64,000 nt of DNA from CALBPI01 sp038531945 (GCA_038531945.1 JBCBBH010000002.1:558001-622000), one strand, 5' to 3'. Shown: positions 16,521-24,462, counted from the stretch's first letter. Notes: generated by a model not told the origin, from the letters alone. Translations and numbers: made by a program.

Positions 16521-16625
16521 GCTAAACAACAAGCAGCTGCAGTTGAATGCAATTGACCCGGCCATCGCCTTGCTACCGCAAGCCGTGTACCGCGTCGATA
16601 GTGCAGCTGAGCTTGGGCGTTAAGT
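16521..16625 (+). repeat. attC site 15
   Basis: 105 bp. R'' GCTAAAC, R' GTTAAGT, and the same interior CCTTGCTACCGCAAGCCGT as attC 13. Confidence 0.85.
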
Positions 16626-16628
16626 ATC

Positions 16629-16967
16629 ATGTCCTTAGCTCTGCAGCGTGCAATTAAACGATATGAGCAATACCAACTATCGCGAGCTCGTGCTTGGGGT
16701 TTCGGTCTGTTCATGACACCAATTGGGTTGCTCAATACGCTTATTGGAATCAATGCAATCGCCGAGTCTGGATTACCGCTCGCTCTTGTCGATATTGGTT
16801 TCGTACTGGGCGGAATGATACTGCTCTTACTGGGTGTGCAGTGCATCAGAGGTGCGCTGCGAATTGGTCAAATATTAAAGCAACCCAACTTGTTGGACGA
16901 ATTGCAAAGTGGGAAAGACCCGATGCGAGGTGTGCAATGGTCGGTGTTTTCGCCGTTCAATATATGA
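16629..16967 (+). CDS. Cassette gene: two-helix membrane protein
   Basis: 112 residues, ATG 16629, three bases after attC 15. Helices at about 25-45 and 52-75 are followed by a polar tail. No family recognised. Confidence 0.52.
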   Translation: MSLALQRAIKRYEQYQLSRARAWGFGLFMTPIGLLNTLIGINAIAESGLPLALVDIGFVLGGMILLLLGVQCIRGALRIGQILKQPNLLDELQSGKDPMRGVQWSVFSPFNI

Positions 16968-16968
16968 C

Positions 16969-17064
16969 ACTTAACCAGCTGTAGCAGTTGAAGTGCGCGT
17001 CTCGCATTTTGTTGTCACAAAACGGCTCTTCGCATCAATGCGCGGCTGAGCTTGGGAGTTTGAT
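16969..17064 (+). repeat. attC site 16
   Basis: 96 bp. R'' ACTTAAC, R' GTTTGAT, interior GTCTCGCATTTTGTTGTC shared with attC 18. Confidence 0.85.
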
Positions 17065-17074
17065 TCGGATTTTC

Positions 17075-17434
17075 GTGGGTGACCGATTTCTTCGAGTTCT
17101 GGTGTGTGTCTTCGGGCTGATGACAATAGGGCTGGGTTGCACGAGTTGGCGGGTACATAGTGCGTTGAGAGACTTACCTTGCCATGACGGATGGACCACA
17201 ACGGCAGAGGGTAAGAGTCAAGCCTGGACACCAAGTGTTGAGGTTTCGCAAGAATTAGCGAGGACGCTGTCGGTTGGGCGAACCGTAGGGTGCTTTCATC
17301 GTTTCCCGACCGGTACGATTCTGGTTCTCTCGGTCGATGATTCGGGTGGCAGATTTGTCGATACCTACAAGAAAGTAAAGGGTATATGGACGAAGATTCA
17401 TGAAGAATTTATCGTTTTTAATAGTCGCCAATAA
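17075..17434 (+). CDS. Cassette gene: lipoprotein, unknown function
   Basis: 119 residues if it starts at GTG 17075 (TTG 17060 is possible). Lipobox FGLMTIGLGCTSW. The mature domain has three cysteines and strands ending VFNSRQ. No family recognised. Confidence 0.5.
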   Translation: MGDRFLRVLVCVFGLMTIGLGCTSWRVHSALRDLPCHDGWTTTAEGKSQAWTPSVEVSQELARTLSVGRTVGCFHRFPTGTILVLSVDDSGGRFVDTYKKVKGIWTKIHEEFIVFNSRQ

Positions 17435-17452
17435 GAGCGAAGTAGTTTTCGA

Positions 17453-17554
17453 ATCTAACCGGCTGCTGCGGCTGTCGCTTATGTACTGCGCCGGTGTTTC
17501 GCTTTCGCTAGACCCCGCCGCCTTCAATTGCGCGGCTGAGCTTGGGCGTTAAGC
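17453..17554 (+). repeat. attC site 17
   Basis: 102 bp. R'' ATCTAAC, R' GTTAAGC, right half GCGCGGCTGAGCTTGGGC. Confidence 0.9.
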
Positions 17555-17606
17555 AGCGTTCAACCGACCATAATGCCCAAGCACCTAAAAAAATAATATC
17601 AAAGTC

Positions 17607-17996
17607 TTGAAGTTCCCAGAGGCGATACGCGCTCGTCCTTTGATGTACTTCGGCGGCGATCGTCCAAGTGTCGAAACTCTAGTTCGGTACTTGAAGGAAG
17701 ATGCGAAGAAGCTTGGGGCGGATCGCGTAGAGTCTGACTCAAACCTAGAATGGGCTGTGCTTCACTCCGATTTCGATTGGCTAGCGGATACGCTAAATGG
17801 CTGCACGGTTATCGACGGTAAAGTCGTTGGAGTGCCTGCAGATGCAGGCGTTGATCGAAACGGTGTTCGTTCTGAGTATTTAGCTCATGCTTTTTCAGAT
17901 CAACTCTTGAGTTGGTCACTATCTGAGGTGATTATACTTGGAGGGGATATCGAGGATCCTCTAGCAATAATCAAACGACTGGGTTCTCCGATATAG
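17607..17996 (+). CDS. Cassette gene: small protein with a gyrase-B-like IRxRPxMYxGG motif
   Basis: 129 residues from TTG 17607. The start AIRARPLMYFGGDRPSVE copies the IRKRPGMYIG segment of GyrB/ParE-type ATPases. The ATP-binding residues that should follow are absent, so it is not an ATPase. Short proteins with this motif occur as orphan or immunity-like proteins. Function unknown. It sits alone between two good attC sites. Confidence 0.55.
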   Translation: MKFPEAIRARPLMYFGGDRPSVETLVRYLKEDAKKLGADRVESDSNLEWAVLHSDFDWLADTLNGCTVIDGKVVGVPADAGVDRNGVRSEYLAHAFSDQLLSWSLSEVIILGGDIEDPLAIIKRLGSPI

Positions 17997-18041
17997 GCCA
18001 GACGTTCGTTCGCCTTCCGATTCGACTGGAGTGAAGATGTC

Positions 18042-18143
18042 GCCTAACCAGTCACTGCAGCTGACGCTGATGTATGCGTCTCGCATTATGTTGTCAAAAA
18101 ATAGCTCTTCGCATCAATCCGCAGCTGAGCCTGGGCGTTATGC
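18042..18143 (+). repeat. attC site 18
   Basis: 102 bp. R'' GCCTAAC, R' GTTATGC; closest to attC 16 inside. Confidence 0.9.
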
Positions 18144-18733
18144 CTCGTAGGCGCCCCTATGGATTCAGCGTCTTGCTGGAGGGGCAACGAAAGGTGTTTC
18201 GCTTTGGCGATCGCGACTGGTCTTTGCTGATGAACGACGAGCCTTTTTCACAGTTGGGTACCGTGTTTCGTCGTTTAATCGGGGCAGATGCACTTGAGTT
18301 CGTAATCGGTCACAAGCGATACGCATTAGAGCTGACTAGGACGAAGGAGTTCTTCCTTCAACAGTGCGCCTCTGCCATGAGGGTCTTCGATGCCGAAAAG
18401 GACCTTTTAGCTTCAGACTATCGTCTGAAAATTCCTGGATATGATAAATCCTGGACTCGTTCCAAGCTTTTTGAGTTCATGGGGCATACAGCCCGTGCAA
18501 CATGTACTCAAGGATTCTCCAGTCTAGAAGTCCAAAAAAATGGGCTTCCGATGACCCTAATTGATTTGAGACGGTTTGAGTCGTTTGATGTCGATGGAGG
18601 GAAGTCGCTCGCCATCAAGGCACAAAAGACACATGAAAGTGAGATACTACCCACCCTAGAGGAGGCGTCTAATTTTGTTGAGAACAACGACGCCGCAACA
18701 TGCGTCGTAGCGATCACCGGTGGGGATTCGTGA
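18140..18733 (+). CDS. Cassette gene: hypothetical protein
   Basis: 197 residues from the ATG at 18140, inside R' of attC 18. No signal peptide or membrane helix. Contains a basic first third (PRRRPYGFSVLLEGQRKVFRFG) and a helical middle. No family recognised. It is one of the longer intact cassette genes. Confidence 0.52.
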   Translation: MPRRRPYGFSVLLEGQRKVFRFGDRDWSLLMNDEPFSQLGTVFRRLIGADALEFVIGHKRYALELTRTKEFFLQQCASAMRVFDAEKDLLASDYRLKIPGYDKSWTRSKLFEFMGHTARATCTQGFSSLEVQKNGLPMTLIDLRRFESFDVDGGKSLAIKAQKTHESEILPTLEEASNFVENNDAATCVVAITGGDS

Positions 18734-18746
18734 CGCAACTTTCGAT

Positions 18747-18847
18747 GCACAACATGCTGTTGCATCTGACGCCGATGGGCCCAGCCAGCGTTTGGTTGTG
18801 GCAAAGCCCTAGCCGCGTCAATGCGAAGCGGAGCCTGAGCGTTAGGC
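18747..18847 (+). repeat. attC site 19
   Basis: 101 bp. R'' GCACAAC and R' GTTAGGC; interior GGGCCCAGCCAGCG...AAAGCCCTAGCCGCGTCAA as in attC 7. Confidence 0.83.
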
Positions 18848-18851
18848 GGTG

Positions 18852-19439
18852 ATGAAGGTTGTCGTTGTCTACATTGTTTTTGCTTCAATCGCGAACGCTC
18901 AAGATTCATGCGATTGGTCCGGACCGCATGTGATTCCTAACGCGACGTTTCTCGTTTTCGAAGAGTGTTCAGCCCAAGGTAAGATCAAAATCGGTTCGCA
19001 CGTCGTGGTGCCTTCGATAGATTTCAAGATCCTGCACGCGAATCATCCGGAAGGAAACTCACTTTGGAGCGCGGTTTCGCCGAGTAGAGATACCGCTCTC
19101 GTTTGGCTGGAGAACGAACGGTTCGAGAGGGAAGCGTGGATTCTCGACGTAACCAAAGACGACATTGAGAGTTTCTCTCTGCGAAAGGGTAATCGACATA
19201 TGGTTGTGCAGTTCGTGGGTGACGAGGATCTTGTAGTGACTAATGCGGGCGTGGGATACCGAGAGGACGTCCGCTACAGCAAAACTGACAAAGGTTGGTC
19301 TGAAAATGAGATCAGCGAGAACGCGTTCTCCGACCCACGACCGAACCAGCTGGTGCAGATGAAGGTGACGGAAGCGACTCGCGTTTTTTCGTCACAAACC
19401 AGTTCGTCGCGTCAATGCACAGCCGAGCGTGGGCGTTAG
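18852..19439 (+). CDS. Cassette gene: secreted protein whose C-terminus is encoded by its attC
   Basis: 195 residues with a signal peptide (VVVYIVFASIANAQ, cleavage near 17). The reading frame has no stop before the attC at 19340-19441. It reads through almost all of it and ends at the TAG within R', so the last 30 or so residues (from about PNQLVQMKV) are attC sequence. Start ATG 18852, with GTG 18849 in frame. Unknown function. Confidence 0.55.
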   Translation: MKVVVVYIVFASIANAQDSCDWSGPHVIPNATFLVFEECSAQGKIKIGSHVVVPSIDFKILHANHPEGNSLWSAVSPSRDTALVWLENERFEREAWILDVTKDDIESFSLRKGNRHMVVQFVGDEDLVVTNAGVGYREDVRYSKTDKGWSENEISENAFSDPRPNQLVQMKVTEATRVFSSQTSSSRQCTAERGR

Positions 19440-19441
19440 GC
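19340..19441 (+). repeat. attC site 20
   Basis: 102 bp. R'' ACCGAAC and R' GTTAGGC, right half CACAGCCGAGCGTGGGC. It overlaps the end of the preceding gene. Confidence 0.83.
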
Positions 19442-19447
19442 AGCAAG

Positions 19448-19738
19448 TTGAAGTACCAGCTGCTCATGCGAGGCGAGAACTTTCTGACACGACAAGATGA
19501 CTGTCTCGTTCGGTTAGGATTCTTCACAACGATTCGCGTCGAGGCGCCGGGGCCGGATGAAGCTGAGCTGAGAGCCATAGAGATTTTGAAAGCCCGGGAT
19601 GATCTGAAGCAAATCACTCGGAATCCTCGCGATGACTCGCCGATGCTTTATCTTGAGGAGATATCGGAGCTCGACGAATCAGCGGAGCTAGAGAATCGTA
19701 AGGGTTACACCTGGTTCCCCAGCAGCATGGGCAAGTAG
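19448..19738 (+). CDS. Cassette gene: small cytosolic hypothetical protein
   Basis: 96 residues from TTG 19448 (ATG 19466 also possible). The pattern KYQLLMRGENFL, GFFTTIRVEAPGPDEAELRAIEIL, DDSPMLYLEEISEL looks like a small conserved family found across proteobacteria, but I know no name or function for it. Confidence 0.5.
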   Translation: MKYQLLMRGENFLTRQDDCLVRLGFFTTIRVEAPGPDEAELRAIEILKARDDLKQITRNPRDDSPMLYLEEISELDESAELENRKGYTWFPSSMGK

Positions 19739-19823
19739 TGGAAAACAGGTCAAGTTCGATGTACCGGAATGAGTTTTCTCATAGTCCTCGAGGGTTGGGC
19801 ATCAAACTGCAGCCTCACAATTC

Positions 19824-19910
19824 GCTTAAGCACTCACCTGACGCCGTCGCGAACCTCGTTATCGACGAGGCCGCGCGAGGCTCGGGCGCGGCTGAACCTG
19901 CGGGTCATAC
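19824..19910 (+). repeat. attC site 21 (degenerate)
   Basis: About 87 bp from GCTTAAG to R'-like GTCATAC, with the right half GCGCGGCTGAACCTGCGG. The CCTCG...CGAGG arms still pair. The 80 bases before it (19739-19823) hold nothing I can name. Confidence 0.5.
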
Positions 19911-19920
19911 GGCATAGGCC

Positions 19921-20301
19921 ATGCAGCTGATAGCGCAGTACTTTTACCGATCGTCTGCGGAGACTGTTTCTGAGCGTCTAAGAAGTGCTGGGATAATGAC
20001 ATTCATTTCCGGCCGTAATGAGCACGGCTTCGCAGGATTTCACAGTCTGCCGCGTAGATTAGGGCTTTGGGTTGTGTTTGATGATCAATACGACGACGCA
20101 CGCATTCTTCTCACGCAAAAGAACCACAAACCCGCACGCGTAATCTCACGTGAGGAAATGGCGAGTATGGAGGCCGAGGTGGAAGCATCATTCGCGGGCG
20201 CGACCAACGCACTCTTTGACTGGGTAATGACAATCCTCGCTTGCGGCTTGCTTCTCTGCCTGGCTGGGTATGTCGTCTATGGAGTGTTGAATGCTACTTA
20301 A
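19921..20301 (+). CDS. Cassette gene: DUF2007-type protein with one membrane helix
   Basis: 126 residues. The N-terminal two thirds follow the DUF2007 ('putative signal transducing protein') pattern: a strand YFYRSSAETVSERLRSAGI, a central IS-N-HG-F segment and VVFDDQYDDARILL. A C-terminal membrane helix covers about 98-122. The stop codon lies inside R'' of the next attC. Confidence 0.6.
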   Translation: MQLIAQYFYRSSAETVSERLRSAGIMTFISGRNEHGFAGFHSLPRRLGLWVVFDDQYDDARILLTQKNHKPARVISREEMASMEAEVEASFAGATNALFDWVMTILACGLLLCLAGYVVYGVLNAT

Positions 20302-20349
20302 CAGGCCGCTGCAGCTGACACTCGATCTTGCCGCAGCTGTGCGTTGGCG
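20296..20349 (+). repeat. attC site 22 (shortened, about 54 bp)
   Basis: R'' ACTTAAC, left half AGGCCGCTGCAGCTGACAC, then a short interior and R'-like GTTGGCG. Around 45 bases of the usual interior are missing, near the minimum length for attC. Confidence 0.6.
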
Positions 20350-20358
20350 GCACGCATC

Positions 20359-20785
20359 ATGAGGATGTTCCTCGCGATCGCTGTTCTCTTGACCTTTGGC
20401 TGCAGCTCAGAGGAAAACGATCCAGTTACCGGAGTTGCAGGTCTCCACGTACTCTCTAATTTTGCTGAAGAACATGTTTTGGTCTCGACTTTGCCAACTG
20501 ATGATGAAATTACATCGACAGTTGAGAGCCTCGATTGGGAAAGAGGGTTTTTTTCAGGTGGTGCTGGTCTTGCCATCCGGGCAATCTATGGAGGTCGGTG
20601 GGTCCCTGGATCCAACGCATGGATTGAGTTCAGTGTTCCGCGATCCAGATGTTGGCGACTACCGTGTGACGAAGGACCCGCCTTCGAGCGTCCGTGAGAT
20701 GATCAAGATTTTGGTTTCTTTTAATCGAGGCGATAAAAGATGGCAGTTCATGTTTGATTATGAAGCGATTCCTGATGACACATAG
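20359..20785 (+). pseudogene. Cassette gene: lipoprotein frameshifted at a T7 run
   Basis: ATG 20359 begins a signal peptide with lipobox (VLLTFGCSS) that stays open to 20697. The conserved-looking second half (VVLVLPSGQSMEVGG to FMFDYEAIPDDT) is in the next frame and stops at 20785. The two frames meet at a run of seven T (20548-20554). A single T gained or lost there restores one protein of about 140 residues. Assembly error, phase-variable slippage and true decay are all possible. Confidence 0.6.
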
Positions 20786-20879
20786 CCAGCTGCTCCACCT
20801 AACATCGATGTACCCAGCCGGAACTTCGTCGCTGCAAAATGCCCGCTGCGTCATATGTGCAGCTGAGCCAAGGTCAGGT
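20780..20879 (+). repeat. attC site 23
   Basis: About 100 bp. The right half GTGCAGCTGAGCCAAGG and R'-like GTCAGGT are clear; R'' is altered (ACATAGC). Confidence 0.68.
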
Positions 20880-20887
20880 CTCGTTTG

Positions 20888-21619
20888 ATGTTCGGCTGGC
20901 TAAAGCGCCTTTTTGTTCGTGACCGTCTTGAACCGGAGCCCGAACCTGCGCCAACGAATATCGAGTTGAACGCGCTTCCATTCGAGATCGTCGCGGTAGC
21001 TGGAGCCGATGCTCACACACAACTTGGAAAGCTTCGTTCCGAAACAGTCGCAGCTGCAATCCTAGGTGATTGGAATGACTTCTCGTTGCTTCGACAGTTG
21101 ATTGCCGAAGCCGACGACGATTTGAATGAAATACTTTTGGCTACGGACAGGCTAGTCATATCCGAGTGGTGCCAAGAGAGCATATCGGAAGACGAGGACT
21201 ACTGGGAAATGCCTGCTGCCGAATGGCCGGACCAGACACTGCCTTCGATAGAACCCTCACTGCACATGACGTTGCTGGGCAAAAAGCCCAAAAGAACTGT
21301 CTATATCGGTCTGTTCGAGACTGCAGATACTTGGAAGATTCCCGCCATTTTACGGTTCGGCGGCTGGGATGAGTGCCCGGAACCCAGCGTACACTGTGCG
21401 TTTCATTAGCAATGGAATATTGAGTACGGTTCGGACATCGTTGGTATTTCGGGGGATGTGATCGAGTGCTCGGTAAAGAGACGACCAGCCACACGAGACG
21501 ATGCTATAGCCCTCGCTAGACTGCAGTTCTACTACTGTCCGGACATCGTCCTACAAGGAGTTGGCACTATTGAAGCCCCCGCTCAGGTACTTATGAATTC
21601 GGACTATTGGTATTTCTGA
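20888..21619 (+). pseudogene. Cassette gene: DUF4253 protein interrupted by an amber stop
   Basis: ATG 20888 gives 173 residues ending PSVHCAFH at TAG (21407-21409). The same frame continues for 69 codons (QWNIEYGSDIVGISGDVIEC ... MNSDYWYF) to TGA 21617-21619. The intact paralogue at 26342-27016 reads FHRHWQTEFGAEIAGMSG across the same point, so one codon (Arg in the paralogue) became TAG. DUF4253 has no known biochemical role. Confidence 0.75.
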
Positions 21620-21635
21620 TGGGACTAAAACCTTA

Positions 21636-21660
21636 CGGATAAAAATTGCAGCTGACACTT
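21636..21660 (+). repeat. attC left-end remnant
   Basis: Short stretch AAAAATTGCAGCTGACACTT like the left half of attC 22, with no matching right half. It lies between the broken DUF4253 gene and the full attC at 21699, as if a cassette had been lost. Confidence 0.3.
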
Positions 21661-21698
21661 AAAGTGAAAAGAGAGAAGCTTTCGAATGAAGGTCTGCT

Positions 21699-21801
21699 TA
21701 TCTAAAAAGCAACTGCAGCGGACTGCTATGGCCTCGACGATCGTCTTGCTGCCACAAGCCGTCTACCGCGCCGATAACGCAGCTGAACTTGAGCGTTCCA
21801 T
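21699..21801 (+). repeat. attC site 24
   Basis: 103 bp. Interior CGTCTTGCTGCCACAAGCCGT as in attC 13 and 15; R'-like GTTCCAT; R'' decayed to TATCTAAAA. Confidence 0.7.
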
Positions 21802-21812
21802 GTCGAAAAGCT

Positions 21813-22337
21813 ATGGGCGATAACGAGGCATCTCAAATTCGGGCGGAAGTGTTGCCACTCTTCGAGAAACACCGCCTGCAGACAGGATCGCCATACGAGG
21901 AGAGCCAGTTCCTCAGTTACCTCACCAGTCGAGATGGCGAAAGACGGGAGATCGATAGGAGCTTCAGGGCAACATGGCGCTTGAATCGATTCCTCGATGA
22001 GGTCGAAACGGAGTTCGTGGTTGCATTTTCGGTTGCTGATCGAAAGAAGGACTTCACGCTGGATGGGTTCGTCAATCGTATAGCTCATCTTCGCAGGAAC
22101 AAGCGAGGCTCTCTGGCTTCGCTTCGTAATCGCGGTACGCAGTCTGATGTTTCTGTCCTGATCACGCTGAATTTCCTGGGTTTATGGATACTCGCACTAA
22201 TTGCCGTATTGACGGAAACGGATGTCTGGCTCTATTGTTTCGGCGGATTGTTGATTGTGGTGAACGCTGCCTTGCTCTCCGTAATTTGGAAGAAAAAGCG
22301 ACACGTCGATCGCCTGAAAGGACTCATAATGGATTGA
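21813..22337 (+). CDS. Cassette gene: membrane protein with cytosolic N-terminal domain
   Basis: 174 residues from ATG 21813. An N-terminal charged helical domain of about 110 residues is followed by two membrane helices (about 118-138 and 143-163) and a basic end KKKRHVDRLKG. No family recognised. Confidence 0.55.
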   Translation: MGDNEASQIRAEVLPLFEKHRLQTGSPYEESQFLSYLTSRDGERREIDRSFRATWRLNRFLDEVETEFVVAFSVADRKKDFTLDGFVNRIAHLRRNKRGSLASLRNRGTQSDVSVLITLNFLGLWILALIAVLTETDVWLYCFGGLLIVVNAALLSVIWKKKRHVDRLKGLIMD

Positions 22338-22374
22338 CCTTAGGTCTTCCATCACCTGAGTCAGGGAGTTAGGT
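22338..22374 (+). repeat. attC right-end remnant
   Basis: Only a CCTGAGTCAGGGAGTTAGGT end with R' GTTAGGT (22368-22374) remains between two genes. Confidence 0.3.
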
Positions 22375-22381
22375 TGAATCG

Positions 22382-22831
22382 ATGCATCCTCGATCCCCAC
22401 ATCTTTACATTCAGCCAAGCGCCGATCTATCGCGTGCCGAGCGCGATCTAGTACATCGACTCGCATCTTTTGATCGGGATGTGGACTCGAAGGACGTGTC
22501 GGCCTTGATCAGCTTGTTGTTTCACGAAGCACTCAACCGCGTCTATTCCTCTTCCATCCAAGAATGGATAAGTGATGGGCTAAGCGTTTCCGAGCCTCAG
22601 GATATGGGAGGCGGTCGGGTGCGTATGACAGGCGCCTGTTACTGGTTGAGCGGGGGTGAGACGTGCGAGCGGTATCAATTCGATATAGATACGTCCCGCG
22701 ATCCTTATCGCTACTCCTTCAAGCTCAAGGGCGGCCGCAAGAATGAACAAGTCGCGTATATTGCAAAAACTGACGACGGCTGGTTCATAAATGCAAAGCA
22801 ACAAGACATCGCGCCTGAGTCTGGACGGTAG
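22382..22831 (+). CDS. Cassette gene: cytosolic hypothetical protein
   Basis: 149 residues. No signal peptide. The second half (RVRMTGACYWLSGGETCERYQFDID, YRYSFKLKGG, IAKTDDGWFINAK) is a beta sheet like an NTF2 or immunity fold. No family recognised. The 100 bases after it hold no clear attC; a GCTGCAGCTGTGC scrap lies near 22900. Confidence 0.5.
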   Translation: MHPRSPHLYIQPSADLSRAERDLVHRLASFDRDVDSKDVSALISLLFHEALNRVYSSSIQEWISDGLSVSEPQDMGGGRVRMTGACYWLSGGETCERYQFDIDTSRDPYRYSFKLKGGRKNEQVAYIAKTDDGWFINAKQQDIAPESGR

Positions 22832-22937
22832 CTGTTCATTCCGGGTAATTTCGAGAGATGAGCTCAAGTAAAAAGCGCCATCTGACCGTCCCGGGCTGCA
22901 GCTGTGCTTCGTCTTTACTTATTGAGTCTTGATTCGG

Positions 22938-23237
22938 ATGACTAGACTACGCAACCTGCCGGGATTAGGTCCGCAGTCCGAAAAAATGCTCGGTGTTATT
23001 CGTGTGCAAACCAAGTCAGATCTGGAGCAAATCGGGCCGGTCAGAGCGTTTTTGAGGCTTCGACAGCAAGGTGCCAAGCCAAGCCTGAATCTGCTGTATG
23101 CGATGATTGGGGCCTTGGAGGGCAGAAGCTGGCTTGAAATTGCCCGGTCTCGAAGAGTGGACTTGGCGCTCGAGCTCGATGGCTATTCCGACCTGAAGCG
23201 TCAGCTCGAGAAAGAGGGAATTGAGCTTCAGGTATAA
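22938..23237 (+). CDS. Cassette gene: stand-alone TfoX C-terminal domain protein
   Basis: 99 residues from ATG 22938. Matches the TfoX_C domain: LRNLPGLGPQSEKMLGVIRV, SDLEQIGPVRAFLRLRQQG, LNLLYAMIGALEGRSW. In TfoX/Sxy this helix-hairpin-helix-like domain follows an N-terminal domain and promotes competence gene expression with CRP. Here it is alone, so a DNA- or protein-binding accessory role is possible but unproven. A good attC follows. Confidence 0.72.
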   Translation: MTRLRNLPGLGPQSEKMLGVIRVQTKSDLEQIGPVRAFLRLRQQGAKPSLNLLYAMIGALEGRSWLEIARSRRVDLALELDGYSDLKRQLEKEGIELQV

Positions 23238-23330
23238 CCAGTCGCTACAGCCAACACCGGTCGAAGTCGGGGTTTCCATGCCGCGAAACCCGACCGCCAG
23301 CAGCGGCACAGTTGAAGTCGAGTGTTAGCG
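23232..23330 (+). repeat. attC site 25 (last clear one)
   Basis: 99 bp. R'' GTATAAC, R' GTTAGCG, inner GGGTTTC...GAAACCC arms. It marks the right border of the recognisable array. Confidence 0.85.
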
Positions 23331-23342
23331 GGGTATTCGGCG

Positions 23343-23810
23343 TTGGAGCCAGAGCAAACGAAGATTGGGATTGAAACAGAGTATGACGACTCCGACGAGA
23401 TCGAAGTCGAGTTTATTTGGGCGGACCGGCTCGGAGATGATCGCTACCAGGTCAAGAATTTCCCGTTCTTCGCATACGGCGTATCGTTTGACGATATCGT
23501 TGAAGCGCGGCCAAAGTATGATGATGACCCTTATCCATACCTGACCGACGTAATACAGAAATCCGGGCACAGGACGTTGCGGATTATTCTGGATGATTCG
23601 GCTAAGGAGTCCGAGCGCTCAAAGGGCTTGCTTCGACATCTGGCCTCAATGGATTGTGGATACGAAGGTACTAATGGCGAAACCTATTTCGTAATCAACG
23701 TGCAGCCGCATTGCGATTTTGATGCTGTTCGTGATTTCCTTAACGAAGAAAACATCCGTTGGGAGTATGCGGATCCGACCTACGAGGAGATGCAACAGCG
23801 TGGCGAGTAA
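23343..23810 (+). CDS. DUF4265 protein
   Basis: 155 residues from TTG 23343. The pattern EVEFIWADRLGDDRYQVKN, FPFFAYGVSFDDIV and a C-terminal alpha/beta half fits DUF4265, a family of unknown function often in accessory or immunity-like loci. It follows the last clear attC directly. Confidence 0.65.
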   Translation: MEPEQTKIGIETEYDDSDEIEVEFIWADRLGDDRYQVKNFPFFAYGVSFDDIVEARPKYDDDPYPYLTDVIQKSGHRTLRIILDDSAKESERSKGLLRHLASMDCGYEGTNGETYFVINVQPHCDFDAVRDFLNEENIRWEYADPTYEEMQQRGE

Positions 23811-23856
23811 CGGGAAATCGCCGAAACGTACGACAAGAAACAATCGGTTGGTCCAC

Positions 23857-24462
23857 ATGAGCAAAATACGAGCAATAACATCGCTGTTACTTTCATCTCT
23901 TTGTGTATTAGCTTCTATCGGTCAATCGGGTGCTGATTCGGTCGCGGTCGGGGAGATTGTCTTTGTAAAGCTGATTCCAATTGATCCGGTTCGTCCCGTC
24001 GAAGGGTCAGACGAAGACGCAGAAGAGTTCATCGTCACAAACTCTTGTGGGGATGGTGAAGTTTTGTATCGTACCGATAGCCGCGACTTGCCGCTTAAGT
24101 TCTCAATAGGTGAATGGTGTCAAACGCCGTTCGACGAGAAGCACCACTTACAATTAGTGCTTTTTGACGATGAAGAACTCCTTGAGTACCTTCCGATCGA
24201 GAAGGACGTGGACGGGCGCGGATTTGTGTCTCCGTCTCTCGAATCTCCACTGGCGGTCAAGTGGAGCTACCTTGAAAAACCGGTTCGACTGGAACTTGTT
24301 GGTTCGGAGGACGACGCAAGCCTCGACGATCAAGCCGCTTACTGGGCTGAGCTGGAGGATCATCTTGAGCGCTGGAAGGACATCATCGAAGTGCGGGGTG
24401 AATACCTGGTCCAGATAAAGGGCGTTTTCGTTTACGATGTCATCGCTGCCTATGATCCGTAA
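23857..24462 (+). CDS. Secreted acidic hypothetical protein
   Basis: 201 residues from ATG 23857. Signal peptide (SLLLSSLCVLASIGQSGAD) with cleavage near 27. The mature part is strongly acidic. No family recognised. Confidence 0.55.
   Translation: MSKIRAITSLLLSSLCVLASIGQSGADSVAVGEIVFVKLIPIDPVRPVEGSDEDAEEFIVTNSCGDGEVLYRTDSRDLPLKFSIGEWCQTPFDEKHHLQLVLFDDEELLEYLPIEKDVDGRGFVSPSLESPLAVKWSYLEKPVRLELVGSEDDASLDDQAAYWAELEDHLERWKDIIEVRGEYLVQIKGVFVYDVIAAYDP

Noticed and set aside
16514..16846. Minus-strand ORFs in the array with a common NAQAQLHYRRG-like peptide (also at 15304, 20298, 21726)
   Set aside because: The shared peptide is the reverse-strand reading of attC sites, not a protein family.
15616..21409. 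Genome-wide amber recoding
   Set aside because: Two in-frame TAGs are seen in cassette genes, but TAG ends many normal genes in the window, for example the genes at 8224, 11033 and 14936.
9237..23330. CRISPR array
   Set aside because: The repeats are 90-105 bp attC sites separated by genes, not short repeats with short spacers, and no cas genes are present.
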